NCBI GenBank assembly: GCA_016717305.1
Contig: JADKFY010000006.1
Location: 124,001-188,000 of the forward strand
Direction: 5' to 3'
DNA: 64,000 nt
Source of the DNA: Flavobacteriales bacterium
Lineage (GTDB): Bacteria; Bacteroidota; Bacteroidia; Flavobacteriales_F; PHOS-HE28
The translations under genes and the position numbers were made by a program. This document shows positions 26,519-36,000 of the stretch, piece by piece. Within the stretch, counting starts at the first letter, position 1, and each line of letters begins with the position of its first letter. The notes beneath the pieces were generated by a model that worked only from the letters and a program-made list of their open reading frames with translations, was not told the origin of the DNA and searched no databases.

Positions 26519-26549
26519 GCGCAAACCGAATTATCACTACCCGAGTCAC

Positions 26550-27485
26550 ATGGCCAAGAAAGCAAAGTCCGTAAAAGGGAAAGCAGCACCTAAAGCGAAA
26601 GGTCCCGCAAAAGCGGCGAAGGTGCCCGCAAAAAAGGCCGTGACCAAGAAGGGTGCTTCTGCAAAAAAGGCAGGAAAACCCAAGCCAGTGGCAAAGTCCA
26701 AAGGTCCCGCTAAGGCTAAGTCACCTGTCAAATACAAAGCTTTGGCAAAAGCCGCCGGAAAGCCAAAGCAAGCCAAAACAGTCGGAAAGGCTGTGAAGAA
26801 AATGACGGTAGCACCGGTCAGGAAAGTGGTCCCGAAAAAAGCAGCCGCGAAGCCCAAAAAAGCGGTCACTCCGCCTGCAAAGACGAAAAAGCATACCGCC
26901 GTTGCCAAGACCATACCGGTTGCAAAAACCGCTAAACCAGTTGTGGCTGCCAAAGTGGGTAAGGTAACGAAGCCTGTAGCACCAGTAACCAAGCCGAAAG
27001 GCCAAGCCCCAGCGGGAAAGAACCCAGTGGCCCCTTCTGAGGCATCTACGGTGTCAAATGCCCCAGTACGTCAGCCAAAGACCAACCAGCCACCGAAAAG
27101 GATCGGGAAAATGGTCCGTGTGGATATGGAATTCTACATGCAAAGCTCTCCCGCAACCTTGTATGAGTTGATCAGTACCCCCAGCGGTTTTGCCGAATGG
27201 TATTGCCAAGATGTGGACGTGAAGAATGAACTCTACACCTTTATTTGGGATGGTGAGCAAGAAGAGACGACCGTGATCGGACGGAAGGCCGGTGAAATGA
27301 TCCGCTTCCACCGAAATGAGGACGATGAATCCGATACCTTCTTCGAATTCAGGGTACGTGTTGATGCGATGACCAATGAGGTGGCCCTTGAGGTTATCGA
27401 CTATGCTGTTCCTGATGAAGTAGAGGAAACGCGGAACCTTTGGAGCTCCCAGATCCATGATCTGATGCGCGTCCTTGGAGCCTGA
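26550..27485 (+). CDS. Histone-H1-like Lys/Ala/Pro-rich tail fused to a START-like domain
   Basis: A 311-residue protein of two very different parts. Residues 1-185 are almost wholly Lys, Ala, Pro, Val and Thr in irregular AKKA/KPKK/PAKA repeats, strongly basic and disordered, like eukaryotic H1 tails and bacterial HU- or Hc1-like tails. Residues 188-311 form a START-like (SRPBCC/AHSA1) domain: VRVDMEFYMQSSPATLYELI, GFAEWYCQDVDVKNELYTF, then NLWSSQIHDLMRVLGA. An in-frame ATG at 27111 (residue 188) sits exactly at the domain border and could yield the START-like domain alone. In relatives I know this domain as a free protein of this size. Nucleic-acid binding by the tail is inference. The start at 26550 follows a plausible promoter. 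Confidence 0.85.
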   Translation: MAKKAKSVKGKAAPKAKGPAKAAKVPAKKAVTKKGASAKKAGKPKPVAKSKGPAKAKSPVKYKALAKAAGKPKQAKTVGKAVKKMTVAPVRKVVPKKAAAKPKKAVTPPAKTKKHTAVAKTIPVAKTAKPVVAAKVGKVTKPVAPVTKPKGQAPAGKNPVAPSEASTVSNAPVRQPKTNQPPKRIGKMVRVDMEFYMQSSPATLYELISTPSGFAEWYCQDVDVKNELYTFIWDGEQEETTVIGRKAGEMIRFHRNEDDESDTFFEFRVRVDAMTNEVALEVIDYAVPDEVEETRNLWSSQIHDLMRVLGA

Positions 27486-27584
27486 GCATTGGCACTTTCC
27501 ATTTCGCTATCTTGATCGCACGGTCAGCATACGATCCTGTACTCCCTCTTTTCCGGAACACTATTTGACACGCGAGGATCCCGG

Positions 27585-29033
27585 ATGAAACGCTTGCACC
27601 GTATGATCATCAGGGCCTTTATCGGTCCCTTGCTCGTCACGTTCGTGATCGTGCTGTTCATTCTGGTGATGCAATTCCTTTGGAAGTACGTGGATGACCT
27701 GATGGGAAAGGGACTGGAGTGGTACATCCTTGTCGAACTGATGATGTACGCTACGGCCAGTTTTGTTCCCTTGGCCTTACCGTTGGCCGTATTGCTCTCC
27801 AGCATCATGACGATCGGTGGTTTGGGCGAAAACTCCGAGCTGGTGCCCATGCGTTCTGCCGGACTGGGGTTGCTGCGTATCATGTCACCCTTGATGGTCA
27901 CAGTACTGTTCCTTGCGTTGGGCTCTTTCTATTTCAGCAATAACCTGTTGCCCGTGGCCAATCTCAAATTCCATTCCTTGCTCTGGGATGTGACACGGAA
28001 GAAGCCGGCCCTCAACCTGCGACCGGGGATCTTCTACGATGGCATTGAAGGGTTCAGTATCCGCGCCATGGAAAAGAACCCGGACAACGGCCTCCTGACC
28101 GACGTGCTGATCTATGACCACCGCGCAGCTTTCCAAGGGAATAAGACCGTGGTGCGTGCAAGAACAGGCAATATGAACCGGAGTACGGATGGTCGCTATC
28201 TCATACTCACCCTGAAGGACGGCCATTTCTACGATGAGCACTCTCCTGCCGGCGGCGATAAAAGCAGTTATCCCATGATGCGGGGCACCTTTGCTGAGGA
28301 TGAGATCCGCTTGGACCTCTCGGGTTTGGGCCTGGACCGTACGGACAAAGAACTCTTCAAGGACCATTACAAGATGCTGACCATGGGCCAGCTACATATT
28401 GCCCGCGATAGCTTGGTACGCGAACTCCGGGAACGGGATTCTGAACAGGAAAGGCACTTGGCGAATTCGCTCTTCATTACCAGAAGATCACAAACCCAAT
28501 TGGACACGACCACGATGTTCCAACCGGAAAAGGACAACGTTGTTGAGGACCCCACGGCCCAGCGCGATGTGCATGATGCTGCCATGAACATGGTACGGAA
28601 CAACATCAACTACATTGAAAGGGCCTTGGAGGAACGTGGCAGTAGAAGCGGGCAGATCGCGCACTTCAACGTGGAATGGCATCGGAAACCGATGTTGGCC
28701 TTCGCCTGTTTGCTTTTCTTCTTCATCGGTGCGCCTTTGGGAGCCATTATCCGCAAAGGGGGTATGGGACTGCCGGTGGTGATCGCCATTCTCTTCTTTC
28801 TGGTCTTCCACATCGTTTCCTTTTCCACGGAGCGGCTCGTGATCGCAGGCGAGATGAACGCATGGCCGGGCATGTGGGTCAGTACCTTGGTGTTGCTCCC
28901 TGTGGGTGTGATCCTGACCTGGAAAGCAACAACCGACAGCCCGCTCTTCGTTGCGGATGCGTATTATCGCGGCTGGCAGCGTCTTCGTTCCTTCTTTATG
29001 CGGCCACATGCGCATACTCCAACTCTGCAATAA
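27585..29033 (+). CDS. LptF/LptG family permease (YjgP/YjgQ)
   Basis: A 482-residue inner-membrane protein. Three or so helices at the N-terminus (FIGPLLVTFVIVLFILVMQF, then FVPLALPLAVLLSSIMTIG), a periplasmic beta-rich region from 110 to about 370, and three C-terminal helices (MLAFACLLFFFIGAPLGAII onward) reproduce LptF/G topology. Family members form the permease half of the LptBFG transporter that lifts LPS from the inner membrane. Motifs GENSELVPMRSAG and FSIRAMEKN are typical. The downstream GT4 gene starts inside its last 26 bases. Confidence 0.92.
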   Translation: MKRLHRMIIRAFIGPLLVTFVIVLFILVMQFLWKYVDDLMGKGLEWYILVELMMYATASFVPLALPLAVLLSSIMTIGGLGENSELVPMRSAGLGLLRIMSPLMVTVLFLALGSFYFSNNLLPVANLKFHSLLWDVTRKKPALNLRPGIFYDGIEGFSIRAMEKNPDNGLLTDVLIYDHRAAFQGNKTVVRARTGNMNRSTDGRYLILTLKDGHFYDEHSPAGGDKSSYPMMRGTFAEDEIRLDLSGLGLDRTDKELFKDHYKMLTMGQLHIARDSLVRELRERDSEQERHLANSLFITRRSQTQLDTTTMFQPEKDNVVEDPTAQRDVHDAAMNMVRNNINYIERALEERGSRSGQIAHFNVEWHRKPMLAFACLLFFFIGAPLGAIIRKGGMGLPVVIAILFFLVFHIVSFSTERLVIAGEMNAWPGMWVSTLVLLPVGVILTWKATTDSPLFVADAYYRGWQRLRSFFMRPHAHTPTLQ

Positions 29034-30213
29034 GCCCCCCTACCCGCCCATCGATGGCGGCAGCAAGGCCATGCACAACCTCACTCGAGGTCTTGTGGAT
29101 GCAGGCCATCTGGTGAAGGTGCTTTGCATCAGTACACCGAAGAACGACCTCAAATTGGACGAGTTGCCCGCGGAGTATCGTGAACGGACGAACATTGAAA
29201 GTGTTTTCGTGGATACAAGCCTGAACGTGGTCGACGCGTTCACCGACCTGATCACCGCGGACAACTACAACATCAGTCGGTTCTTCTCACCGGATATGGA
29301 TATACGGCTCATTCGGCTCTTGACCGAACAGAAATTCGACATCATCCAATTGGAAAGCTTGTTCATGACACCGTACATCCCTACGGTGAGACGCTATACG
29401 AACGCACCGATCATCTTGCGTTCCCACAATCTGGAACATGTGATCCAGGACCGCATTGCCAGTGGCGAACGGAATTTCCTGAAACGACCCTATCGCAAGT
29501 TCCTGGCCAAGCAATTGCACACCTATGAGATGGAAATGCTCGACCGTGTGGATGGTGTAGTGGCGATAAGCCCGTTGGATGCCGAACACTTTCTGGAACA
29601 TGGCACCCGAACACCTGTCATTACCATCCCTTTCGGTGTGGAACCCAGCGAATACGAACCTGATGACCGTGTCCGCAGTGGCCCACCGGTCTTCTTCCAC
29701 TTGGGCAGCATGGATTGGCTCCCGAACGAGGAAGGGATCCGTTGGTTGCTGGACACCGTGTGGCCAAAGGTGTTATTGAAGAGACCCAATGCGAAACTGC
29801 ACTTGGCCGGCAACAAGATGCCCGCCGACCTATTGGAACGTGAACAAAAAGGTGTGACCATCAAAGGACGCGTGAAAAGTGCGCTGGACTACATGCGGTC
29901 CAAGCAGGTCATGGTGGTGCCTTTGTTCTCCGCCGGTGGCATGCGCGTGAAGATAATTGAGGGCATGGCCCTTGGGAAAGTGGTGATCGCGACGCCCATC
30001 GGTGCTGAAGGCATCGACTACACGGAAGGATCGGATATTCTGATCGCCCGCAACGCCAATGAATTTGCGGAACACATCATCGCTTTGGATGGAACGCCCG
30101 ACTACACCCGAATGATCGGCGAGAACGCCCGCAAGTTGGTCATGACGAAGTACTCCGATTCCAACTTGGTAAAGGACCTCGTAGCCTTCTACGAGCGGGT
30201 GCGGAAGAAATGA
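29008..30213 (+). CDS. GT4 glycosyltransferase
   Basis: A 401-residue GT-B enzyme starting MRILQLCNKPPYPPIDGGSK, the PYPPxDGGS donor-loop motif of a common Bacteroidota GT4 group. Later landmarks are ILRSHNLEHVIQDRIA, DGVVAISPLDAEHFLEHG and the donor domain FHLGSMDWLPNEEGIRWLL with SAGGMRVKIIEGMALGKVV. The ATG at 29008 overlaps the LptF/G gene by 26 bases in another frame. It overlaps the next glycosyltransferase by four bases, so the three genes form one unit. Confidence 0.9.
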   Translation: MRILQLCNKPPYPPIDGGSKAMHNLTRGLVDAGHLVKVLCISTPKNDLKLDELPAEYRERTNIESVFVDTSLNVVDAFTDLITADNYNISRFFSPDMDIRLIRLLTEQKFDIIQLESLFMTPYIPTVRRYTNAPIILRSHNLEHVIQDRIASGERNFLKRPYRKFLAKQLHTYEMEMLDRVDGVVAISPLDAEHFLEHGTRTPVITIPFGVEPSEYEPDDRVRSGPPVFFHLGSMDWLPNEEGIRWLLDTVWPKVLLKRPNAKLHLAGNKMPADLLEREQKGVTIKGRVKSALDYMRSKQVMVVPLFSAGGMRVKIIEGMALGKVVIATPIGAEGIDYTEGSDILIARNANEFAEHIIALDGTPDYTRMIGENARKLVMTKYSDSNLVKDLVAFYERVRKK

Positions 30214-31394
30214 AGTTGCTCGTACTCCTTTCAAGGGTGCCCTATCCGTTGGAAAAAGGTGATAAGCTGCGTGCGTACCACCTGATCGTCCGCTTGGCGA
30301 AGAAACACGAGGTGGCCCTATTTTGCCTGAGCGATACCCATACCGAACCGGCACATATCGAGCATCTGCAACAGTTCTGTAGCCACATCGAAGTGGTGCG
30401 GATACCACGTTGGCGGATCTTGCTGAAACTGGCCACGGCACTGTTCTCCAGGCTACCGTTCCAAGTAACGTATTTCCACCACGGCATTGCCCAACGCGTA
30501 ATGGACCGTACGATCGCACGACTGCAACCGGACCATGTCCTGTGCCAATTGGTGCGCACCACCGAATACGTTCGCCACCATTACGATCTTCCGAAGACCT
30601 TGGACTATATGGACACCCTTTCCAAAGGGATGGAACGACGCACGGAGAACGCGCCTTTCTACTTGCGCTACTTGTTCCGTACCGAAACGCGCAGGCTGAT
30701 CCACTATGAGAACCTCATGTTCGACCTGTTCGATAATTCGGTGATCATCAGTTCCCAGGACCGTGAATTCATCTACCACCCGAAACGCGATGCCGTTGCG
30801 GTTATCCCGAATGGCGTTGACACCTTGCACTTCTCACCACAAGATGTTCCGGCGAAATATGACCTGCTCTTTACAGGGAACATGAACTATCCGCCGAACA
30901 TCGACAGCGTGCTCTTTCTGGCCAACCGTGTACTTCCGCTCGTGCATCGAAAGCGACCCGGCATAACCCTATTGATCTCCGGGGTGGACCCGAGCAACAG
31001 CGTACGTGACCTGGCACGAACGAACCCGTCCATATTCGTTTCCGGATGGGTGAAGGACATACGCACCTCGTATGCTTCGGCACGTATATTCGTGGCTCCC
31101 ATGCAGATCGGCACGGGATTGCAGAACAAGCTGCTCGAAGCCATGGCCATGCGGATCCCGTGCATCACCTCTTCCTTGGCCAACAATGCCGTTGGAGCGG
31201 TTGATGGTGATTCCATACTCATCGGCAACGAGCCCGAAGACTATGCGGAACACATTCTCCGGTTGCTGGAGAACCCCGTGGAACGCGACCGGTTGGCAGC
31301 CAGCGGAAATCGGTTCGTGCTGGAACAATTCGATTGGGACCGCGCCGCGGACAATTTGGACAAGTTGATCACCGGCACGCCCCGGCATTCGTGA
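30210..31394 (+). CDS. GT4 glycosyltransferase (Stp1-like sugar transferase)
   Basis: A 394-residue GT-B enzyme with MKLLVLLSRVPYPLEKGDKL, where the PYPLEKGDKLR motif resembles the sugar transferases of the Stp1/TIGR03087 group. Further marks are HVLCQLVRTTEYV, LDYMDTLSKGMERR, VIPNGVDTLHFSP, LLFTGNMNYPPNIDSV and the QIGTGLQNKLLEAMAM donor-binding loop with its conserved Glu. The ATG is coupled to the upstream GT4 stop (ATGA at 30210-30213). Confidence 0.9.
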   Translation: MKLLVLLSRVPYPLEKGDKLRAYHLIVRLAKKHEVALFCLSDTHTEPAHIEHLQQFCSHIEVVRIPRWRILLKLATALFSRLPFQVTYFHHGIAQRVMDRTIARLQPDHVLCQLVRTTEYVRHHYDLPKTLDYMDTLSKGMERRTENAPFYLRYLFRTETRRLIHYENLMFDLFDNSVIISSQDREFIYHPKRDAVAVIPNGVDTLHFSPQDVPAKYDLLFTGNMNYPPNIDSVLFLANRVLPLVHRKRPGITLLISGVDPSNSVRDLARTNPSIFVSGWVKDIRTSYASARIFVAPMQIGTGLQNKLLEAMAMRIPCITSSLANNAVGAVDGDSILIGNEPEDYAEHILRLLENPVERDRLAASGNRFVLEQFDWDRAADNLDKLITGTPRHS

Positions 31395-31442
31395 TCCATA
31401 AGCGTAGCTTGAAGGATCAATAAGGCACACCGCGCGCTTCCA

Positions 31443-31450
31443 TAACTTTG
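31443..31450 (+). promoter_or_regulatory. -7 promoter element candidate of ribBA
   Basis: TAACTTTG is a perfect TAnnTTTG match, but it ends only six bases before the ribBA ATG at 31457. If used, the transcript would start at or next to the start codon and be leaderless. No TTTG is found about 20 bases upstream. Confidence 0.45.
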
Positions 31451-31456
31451 CGGCAC

Positions 31457-32680
31457 ATGTCAACCGTTACAGAACCGGCCTTCGACCCGATCGAAGAGGC
31501 CATCGCCGATATCCGCCTTGGGAAAGTCGTTATCGTTGTGGACGATGAGGACCGCGAGAACGAGGGCGACTTTGTGACCGCAGCACGAAACTCTGATCCT
31601 GCGACCATCAATTTCATGGCCACCCACGGCCGCGGGCTCATTTGCGCACCATTGACCGAAGAGCGCTGCGATGAATTGGGGCTTGACCTGATGGTACGCG
31701 ACAACACCGCTTTGCACGAAACACCTTTCACGATAAGTGTGGATGTAAAGGGGCGGGGCACCACAACAGGGATCAGTGCTGCCGACCGATCGAAGACCAT
31801 GATGGCGTTGATCGACCCGGCGACCCGTGCCGAGGAACTAGCCCGACCCGGGCACATCTTTCCCCTGAAGGCGAAGAAAGGCGGGGTCCTGCGACGCACC
31901 GGACATACTGAGGCCGCTGTTGATCTGGCCAAACTTGCCGGCTTCGAACCTGCGGGTCTCATCGTGGAGATCATGAACGAGGACGGTTCCATGGCCCGGT
32001 TGCCGGAGCTGCGCGTTATCGCGAAGAAATTCGGGCTCAAGTTGATCAGCATCGAGGACCTGGTGGCCTATCGGATGCGGACCGAAACCCTTGTTGAACG
32101 TCAAGTGGATGTGGCCCTGCCCACGGTACATGGCGATTTTCGCTTGGTGGCCTACAAGCAGACCACCACGAACGAAGAGCATTTGGCGTTGATCAAGGGA
32201 ACTTGGGCCAAGGATGAACCGGTCCTTGTTCGGGTACATTCTTCGTGCGTTACCGGCGACATTTTCGGCTCTTGCCGTTGCGATTGTGGACCCCAGTTGC
32301 ACCATGCCATGGACCTGATCGAAAAGGAGGGCAAAGGTGTTATCGTCTATATGCAGCAAGAAGGACGAGGGATCGGTCTCTTGAACAAGCTCAAAGCCTA
32401 TAAACTGCAGGAACAAGGTGCGGATACCGTGGAGGCCAACCTGATGTTGGGCTTCGACATGGATGCACGGGACTATGGTGTTGGCGCGCAGATCCTTCAC
32501 GATCTGGGTGTGCGCAAGATGCGACTGCTCACCAACAACCCGCGCAAACGCACAGGTCTTGTGGGCTACGGGTTGGAGATCGTGGAGAACATACCGATCG
32601 AGATCCCCGCCAACGCGCATAACCGGGAGTACCTACTGACCAAGAAGCGCAAAATGGGCCACCAGCTTGGCCTTAAATAG
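31457..32680 (+). CDS. ribBA: Bifunctional DHBP synthase / GTP cyclohydrolase II
   Basis: A 407-residue two-domain enzyme of riboflavin synthesis. The N-terminal RibB half makes 3,4-dihydroxy-2-butanone 4-phosphate from ribulose 5-phosphate and has DDEDRENEGDF (metal and base), ATHGRGLICAP and RTGHTEAAVDLAKLAG. From about residue 215 the RibA half opens GTP and has VHSSCVTGDIFGSCRCDCG (three zinc cysteines) and QQEGRGIGLLNKLKAY. All key residues are present. The ATG at 31457 was chosen over a TTG nine bases upstream. No FMN riboswitch fold is seen in the short leader. Confidence 0.96.
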   Translation: MSTVTEPAFDPIEEAIADIRLGKVVIVVDDEDRENEGDFVTAARNSDPATINFMATHGRGLICAPLTEERCDELGLDLMVRDNTALHETPFTISVDVKGRGTTTGISAADRSKTMMALIDPATRAEELARPGHIFPLKAKKGGVLRRTGHTEAAVDLAKLAGFEPAGLIVEIMNEDGSMARLPELRVIAKKFGLKLISIEDLVAYRMRTETLVERQVDVALPTVHGDFRLVAYKQTTTNEEHLALIKGTWAKDEPVLVRVHSSCVTGDIFGSCRCDCGPQLHHAMDLIEKEGKGVIVYMQQEGRGIGLLNKLKAYKLQEQGADTVEANLMLGFDMDARDYGVGAQILHDLGVRKMRLLTNNPRKRTGLVGYGLEIVENIPIEIPANAHNREYLLTKKRKMGHQLGLK

Positions 32681-33043
32681 AAAAGTTGGACGATCACGAT
32701 CATTGATCGGTTGTTTCAGGGATCTCCTTTCGCTGCCCAAAATATCAAGGACCGGACGGCTGAGAAGACAGTTGGCGTCAAAGCCCTGTAAGCGCGCAAT
32801 AGCGGAGCGATGGGTCTTGACGCATCGTAAGGGAACGAGATGCCATTTTAAGCCCTGAAGGGGCGAAATAGCACGCCCATCGGAAACCATTTCGCCCTCT
32901 TCAGGGCATGGATCACGTGCGGGTGGATCAACGATGGGTCAAGACCCATCGCTTTGCCATATCGCCCGGCTGGGGCTATGTTTTAGGCCGCAATGGATCC
33001 AATTATATTATGCCAATTGGGAGACGATATGGAGCGATCAGGC
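32681..33043. repeat. Repeat-bearing spacer between ribBA and tamB
   Basis: No gene is seen in these 363 bases. Three elements stand out. GCCCTGAAGGGGCGAAAT (32852-32869) pairs with ATTTCGCCCTCTTCAGGGC (32889-32907) except for one bulged base. A diverged direct copy of the left arm, AAGCCCTGTAAGCGCGCAAT, begins at 32780. GATGGGTCTTGACGCATCG (from 32809) recurs as the near-perfect palindrome CGATGGGTCAAGACCCATCG at 32931-32950. This looks like a dispersed repeat cassette; the convergent neighbours may use the hairpins as terminators. Confidence 0.6.
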
Positions 33044-36000
33044 TCAATCGAAGTGCCGGTCCCTTGAGTCGGGCCTGAAGTTGTTGCGAAGCTTCTGCCA
33101 CAGTTCTCCCAGCGTGCGGAATTCCTCGCGATACACCACGCCTGCTCCTTGTGTTGTGGGGATCTGGTCCGTACGTGTGAGGTTGCGATCGTTGCTCATG
33201 CTGAACGCTTTTACACGCAATCGACCCTCCGGTGTAAGAAGGTACTCCAGCTGGAAATCCCCGATCAAGGTGTTGTTCGTGTTGGAAGCGGTCTGTGCGC
33301 CGTACGATACACCCAGGTTGGTGCTCAACAACAATCGCTCGTTGAACAACTGGGTACTCATGGCCACTTCCAACTCGTCCTGGGTAATGTTGTCACCCGG
33401 TCGGTAGTTCACGCCCAAGTCGAAATCGTTGCTCAATTTCGACAACCAGTTGCTCACCTGGTTGCTCAATAGTTCACTCGTTGTGGTCCCTGCGAAATTC
33501 CCGCCGGCGCTCGGGCTGCCAGTGCCTGTATAGGTGGGCGGTGAGACGAAGCGATTTAGAACGATCAACGCGAAGACCTGACGGTTCAACTCTTGTTCGG
33601 TGCTGAGCACACTGTTCACCTGCGTACGGATGCTCTCATCCACCGTTGGGAGCCGAACTTCGAATCCGATCTCCGGGTTCATCAACTTGTCGCGCAAGCG
33701 CATGACCACATCCACCGGAACGCGCTTCTTGTAGGCTTCGTTCTTCTCGAACATGATGTCGTACAAAGACGCACGCACCTTGTACAAAGCACGCAGGTCC
33801 AACTGCGCATCAAAGGGATCACCGAACCAAGCGATGGTTCCGCCAGGTATCACTTCGAACCGCTTGTTCACCACGTTGCGTAGCGTGAAGAGATAGTCGC
33901 CTTCGCTCACCTCCACCTGGCCCAGCATCCGGAAATCTCCGGTTTGGCTCACGCTCATCTCCATGTCCCCCTGACCACGGCCCCGCATGATGTCCCCCAC
34001 CGTGGGATCGAAGATGATCTCGAACCGTGCGTCCGGAGTTACCTCAACATTCATGTCCAAGGTGATCCCGCTCAAGTCGACCAACTGGCCTTCCGATCCA
34101 GTCGAGTCACTGGTCACGAAACGAACGAATCCGATATCCGACACTTCCGTACTCCCGCCTACGGGGAAGTGGATGTCAGTGCCCATTGCCGTGCTTGCAT
34201 CCACTACGATGTCCAGCTGATCGATGCTTCCACTTACCTCCACATCTCCGGTCGCGTAGGCTTTACCGTAGTAGCTATCGTTGTCGGCCACCGTGGTGTT
34301 CAATACCATCAACCGGTCCATGGTACCCCATACGTTGAAGTTCCAATCCTTCAACCCATTATGGAGAATGGTGCCCCCGATCCGTGCCGTGTGCCCTTCT
34401 TCATCCCGAATGGTGACCAGGTCCAAGGCGAACATGTCGGGTGCCACCTTCACCTTGTGCGTAAAGCGGTACAGCGTGTTCAGGTAGTTGATCCGAAGAC
34501 CGGCATCGACCATGTCCAGCGTTCCATTCACCAAAGGATGACCAGCAGTACCGGTGATCGTTGCCGTACCTGTGACCAAGCCTTGGATCTCGCTGATCGC
34601 GCTGGGCAAATAAGGCTCTATGAACGTGAGGTCGAATTGGTCGAACACGATGTCGATGGCGAGTAGATTGTCGCGCTTGGGTTCCAACCGGCCATTGAAA
34701 TCCAACGCCTTGATCGGACCACGTTCCACGGTTCCGTTCAACTCCACCACCCCTCTGCTCTCGGACCAACCTGCAGAGAATTTGATATCGCCGATCAGCT
34801 TATCCGCAACCTTTACGCTATCCACACAGAGGTAGCTGGTCAGGAAGGGTGTACCATAAACATCGAACACGCGGCCATCACCATGCACACTACCCGCCAC
34901 CAATGGACCGCGGACCAAGGGTGCCAAGTTCTCCAACCTCACCCGGTCCATTTCGAAATCCATGGCCTGCAGTGGATCCTTGGAGAGGACCCCGTGCAGG
35001 GAGATCCGCTGATCTTCGTTCCAAAGTACCAACGAATCGACCGCAACCGTCGTGGAATCGATGGTGAAATGTGCGGTACGGGTACTGTTCCAGTTCCCGC
35101 GACCGAAGTAGAGTTGTGATGGTAGAAGGTCCAAGTCAAAGTTCTGCAAGCCGCGTACTTCACCCTGGATATCCAAATGGCCATTGGTGCCCGCATTCGA
35201 ATTCTTCCAACCCAACGCCAATTCCAGTTCGTCCTGGTAGGCAACACCGGTTGCGGATGTACCCGAAAACCAAGTACTGTCCCCAATGGTCTGCTTGGTG
35301 CTTCGAACAGCGAATGCGAGTACATCAAGGGTCTTGTCCATGATCACTTCCACACTATCCATAACGGTGGTGCCATAGCGGACCTGTGGAATATTCGCCG
35401 TGAGATCGATGTCGAACGATCGGCTGTCCAGCGAACCGGAAACCATACTACCCGGAGCGATCTCCGTACCCGGAGCGATCAGGTCCAGTATCGCTCTACT
35501 ATCACCTGTTTCAACTTCGAAGGTGAACCATTGTTCGGTCTGGTCATAATTGACGTTCTTCTGCAAGGCGGGAAAGACGCTGTACACCGTGTTCGTTGCG
35601 AGATCCAGTAACCGGGTGGGGAGGAAAGTGCCTTCCACCCGTGCCGTGGCAAAAGTGGCTTCCATCTCCAAGGTGTTCTTGCCATTTGCGCGCCCGCTGC
35701 GCAACAACAGATCGCCGAGTTCATGATCATTCGGCCCAACGCAGTACGAAATGTCCTGCATGGCCAAGCTGCCCAAAAGGCTATCGGGTGAAAGTCTTCC
35801 ACTGGCCTGCACGCTCATCTTGAGCGAGTTGTAGCCCGGTGTTTTCACAAAACCCAACGCGCGCAGATCCAAGTGTTCCACCTTCGCTTTGAAATCCACA
35901 ACCGGCCATCGCTTCCGAAGGTCGGCCAGACCTACGAAGTGCATTCGGATGTTCTCATCGTCCGTGTCCAGTTCTCCGTTGAAGAGATTCCGTTCCAACC

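Noticed and set aside
31395..31456. FMN riboswitch before ribBA
   Set aside because: The 62-base spacer lacks the conserved RFN core and a promoter-like box sits right before the ATG.
32852..32950. CRISPR array
   Set aside because: The repeats are inverted or diverged and not regularly spaced, and no cas gene is present in the window.
33944..34666. 240-codon plus-strand frame inside tamB
   Set aside because: Composition (His, Val, Asp rich) is that of a shadow frame opposite tamB; no motif or start signal.
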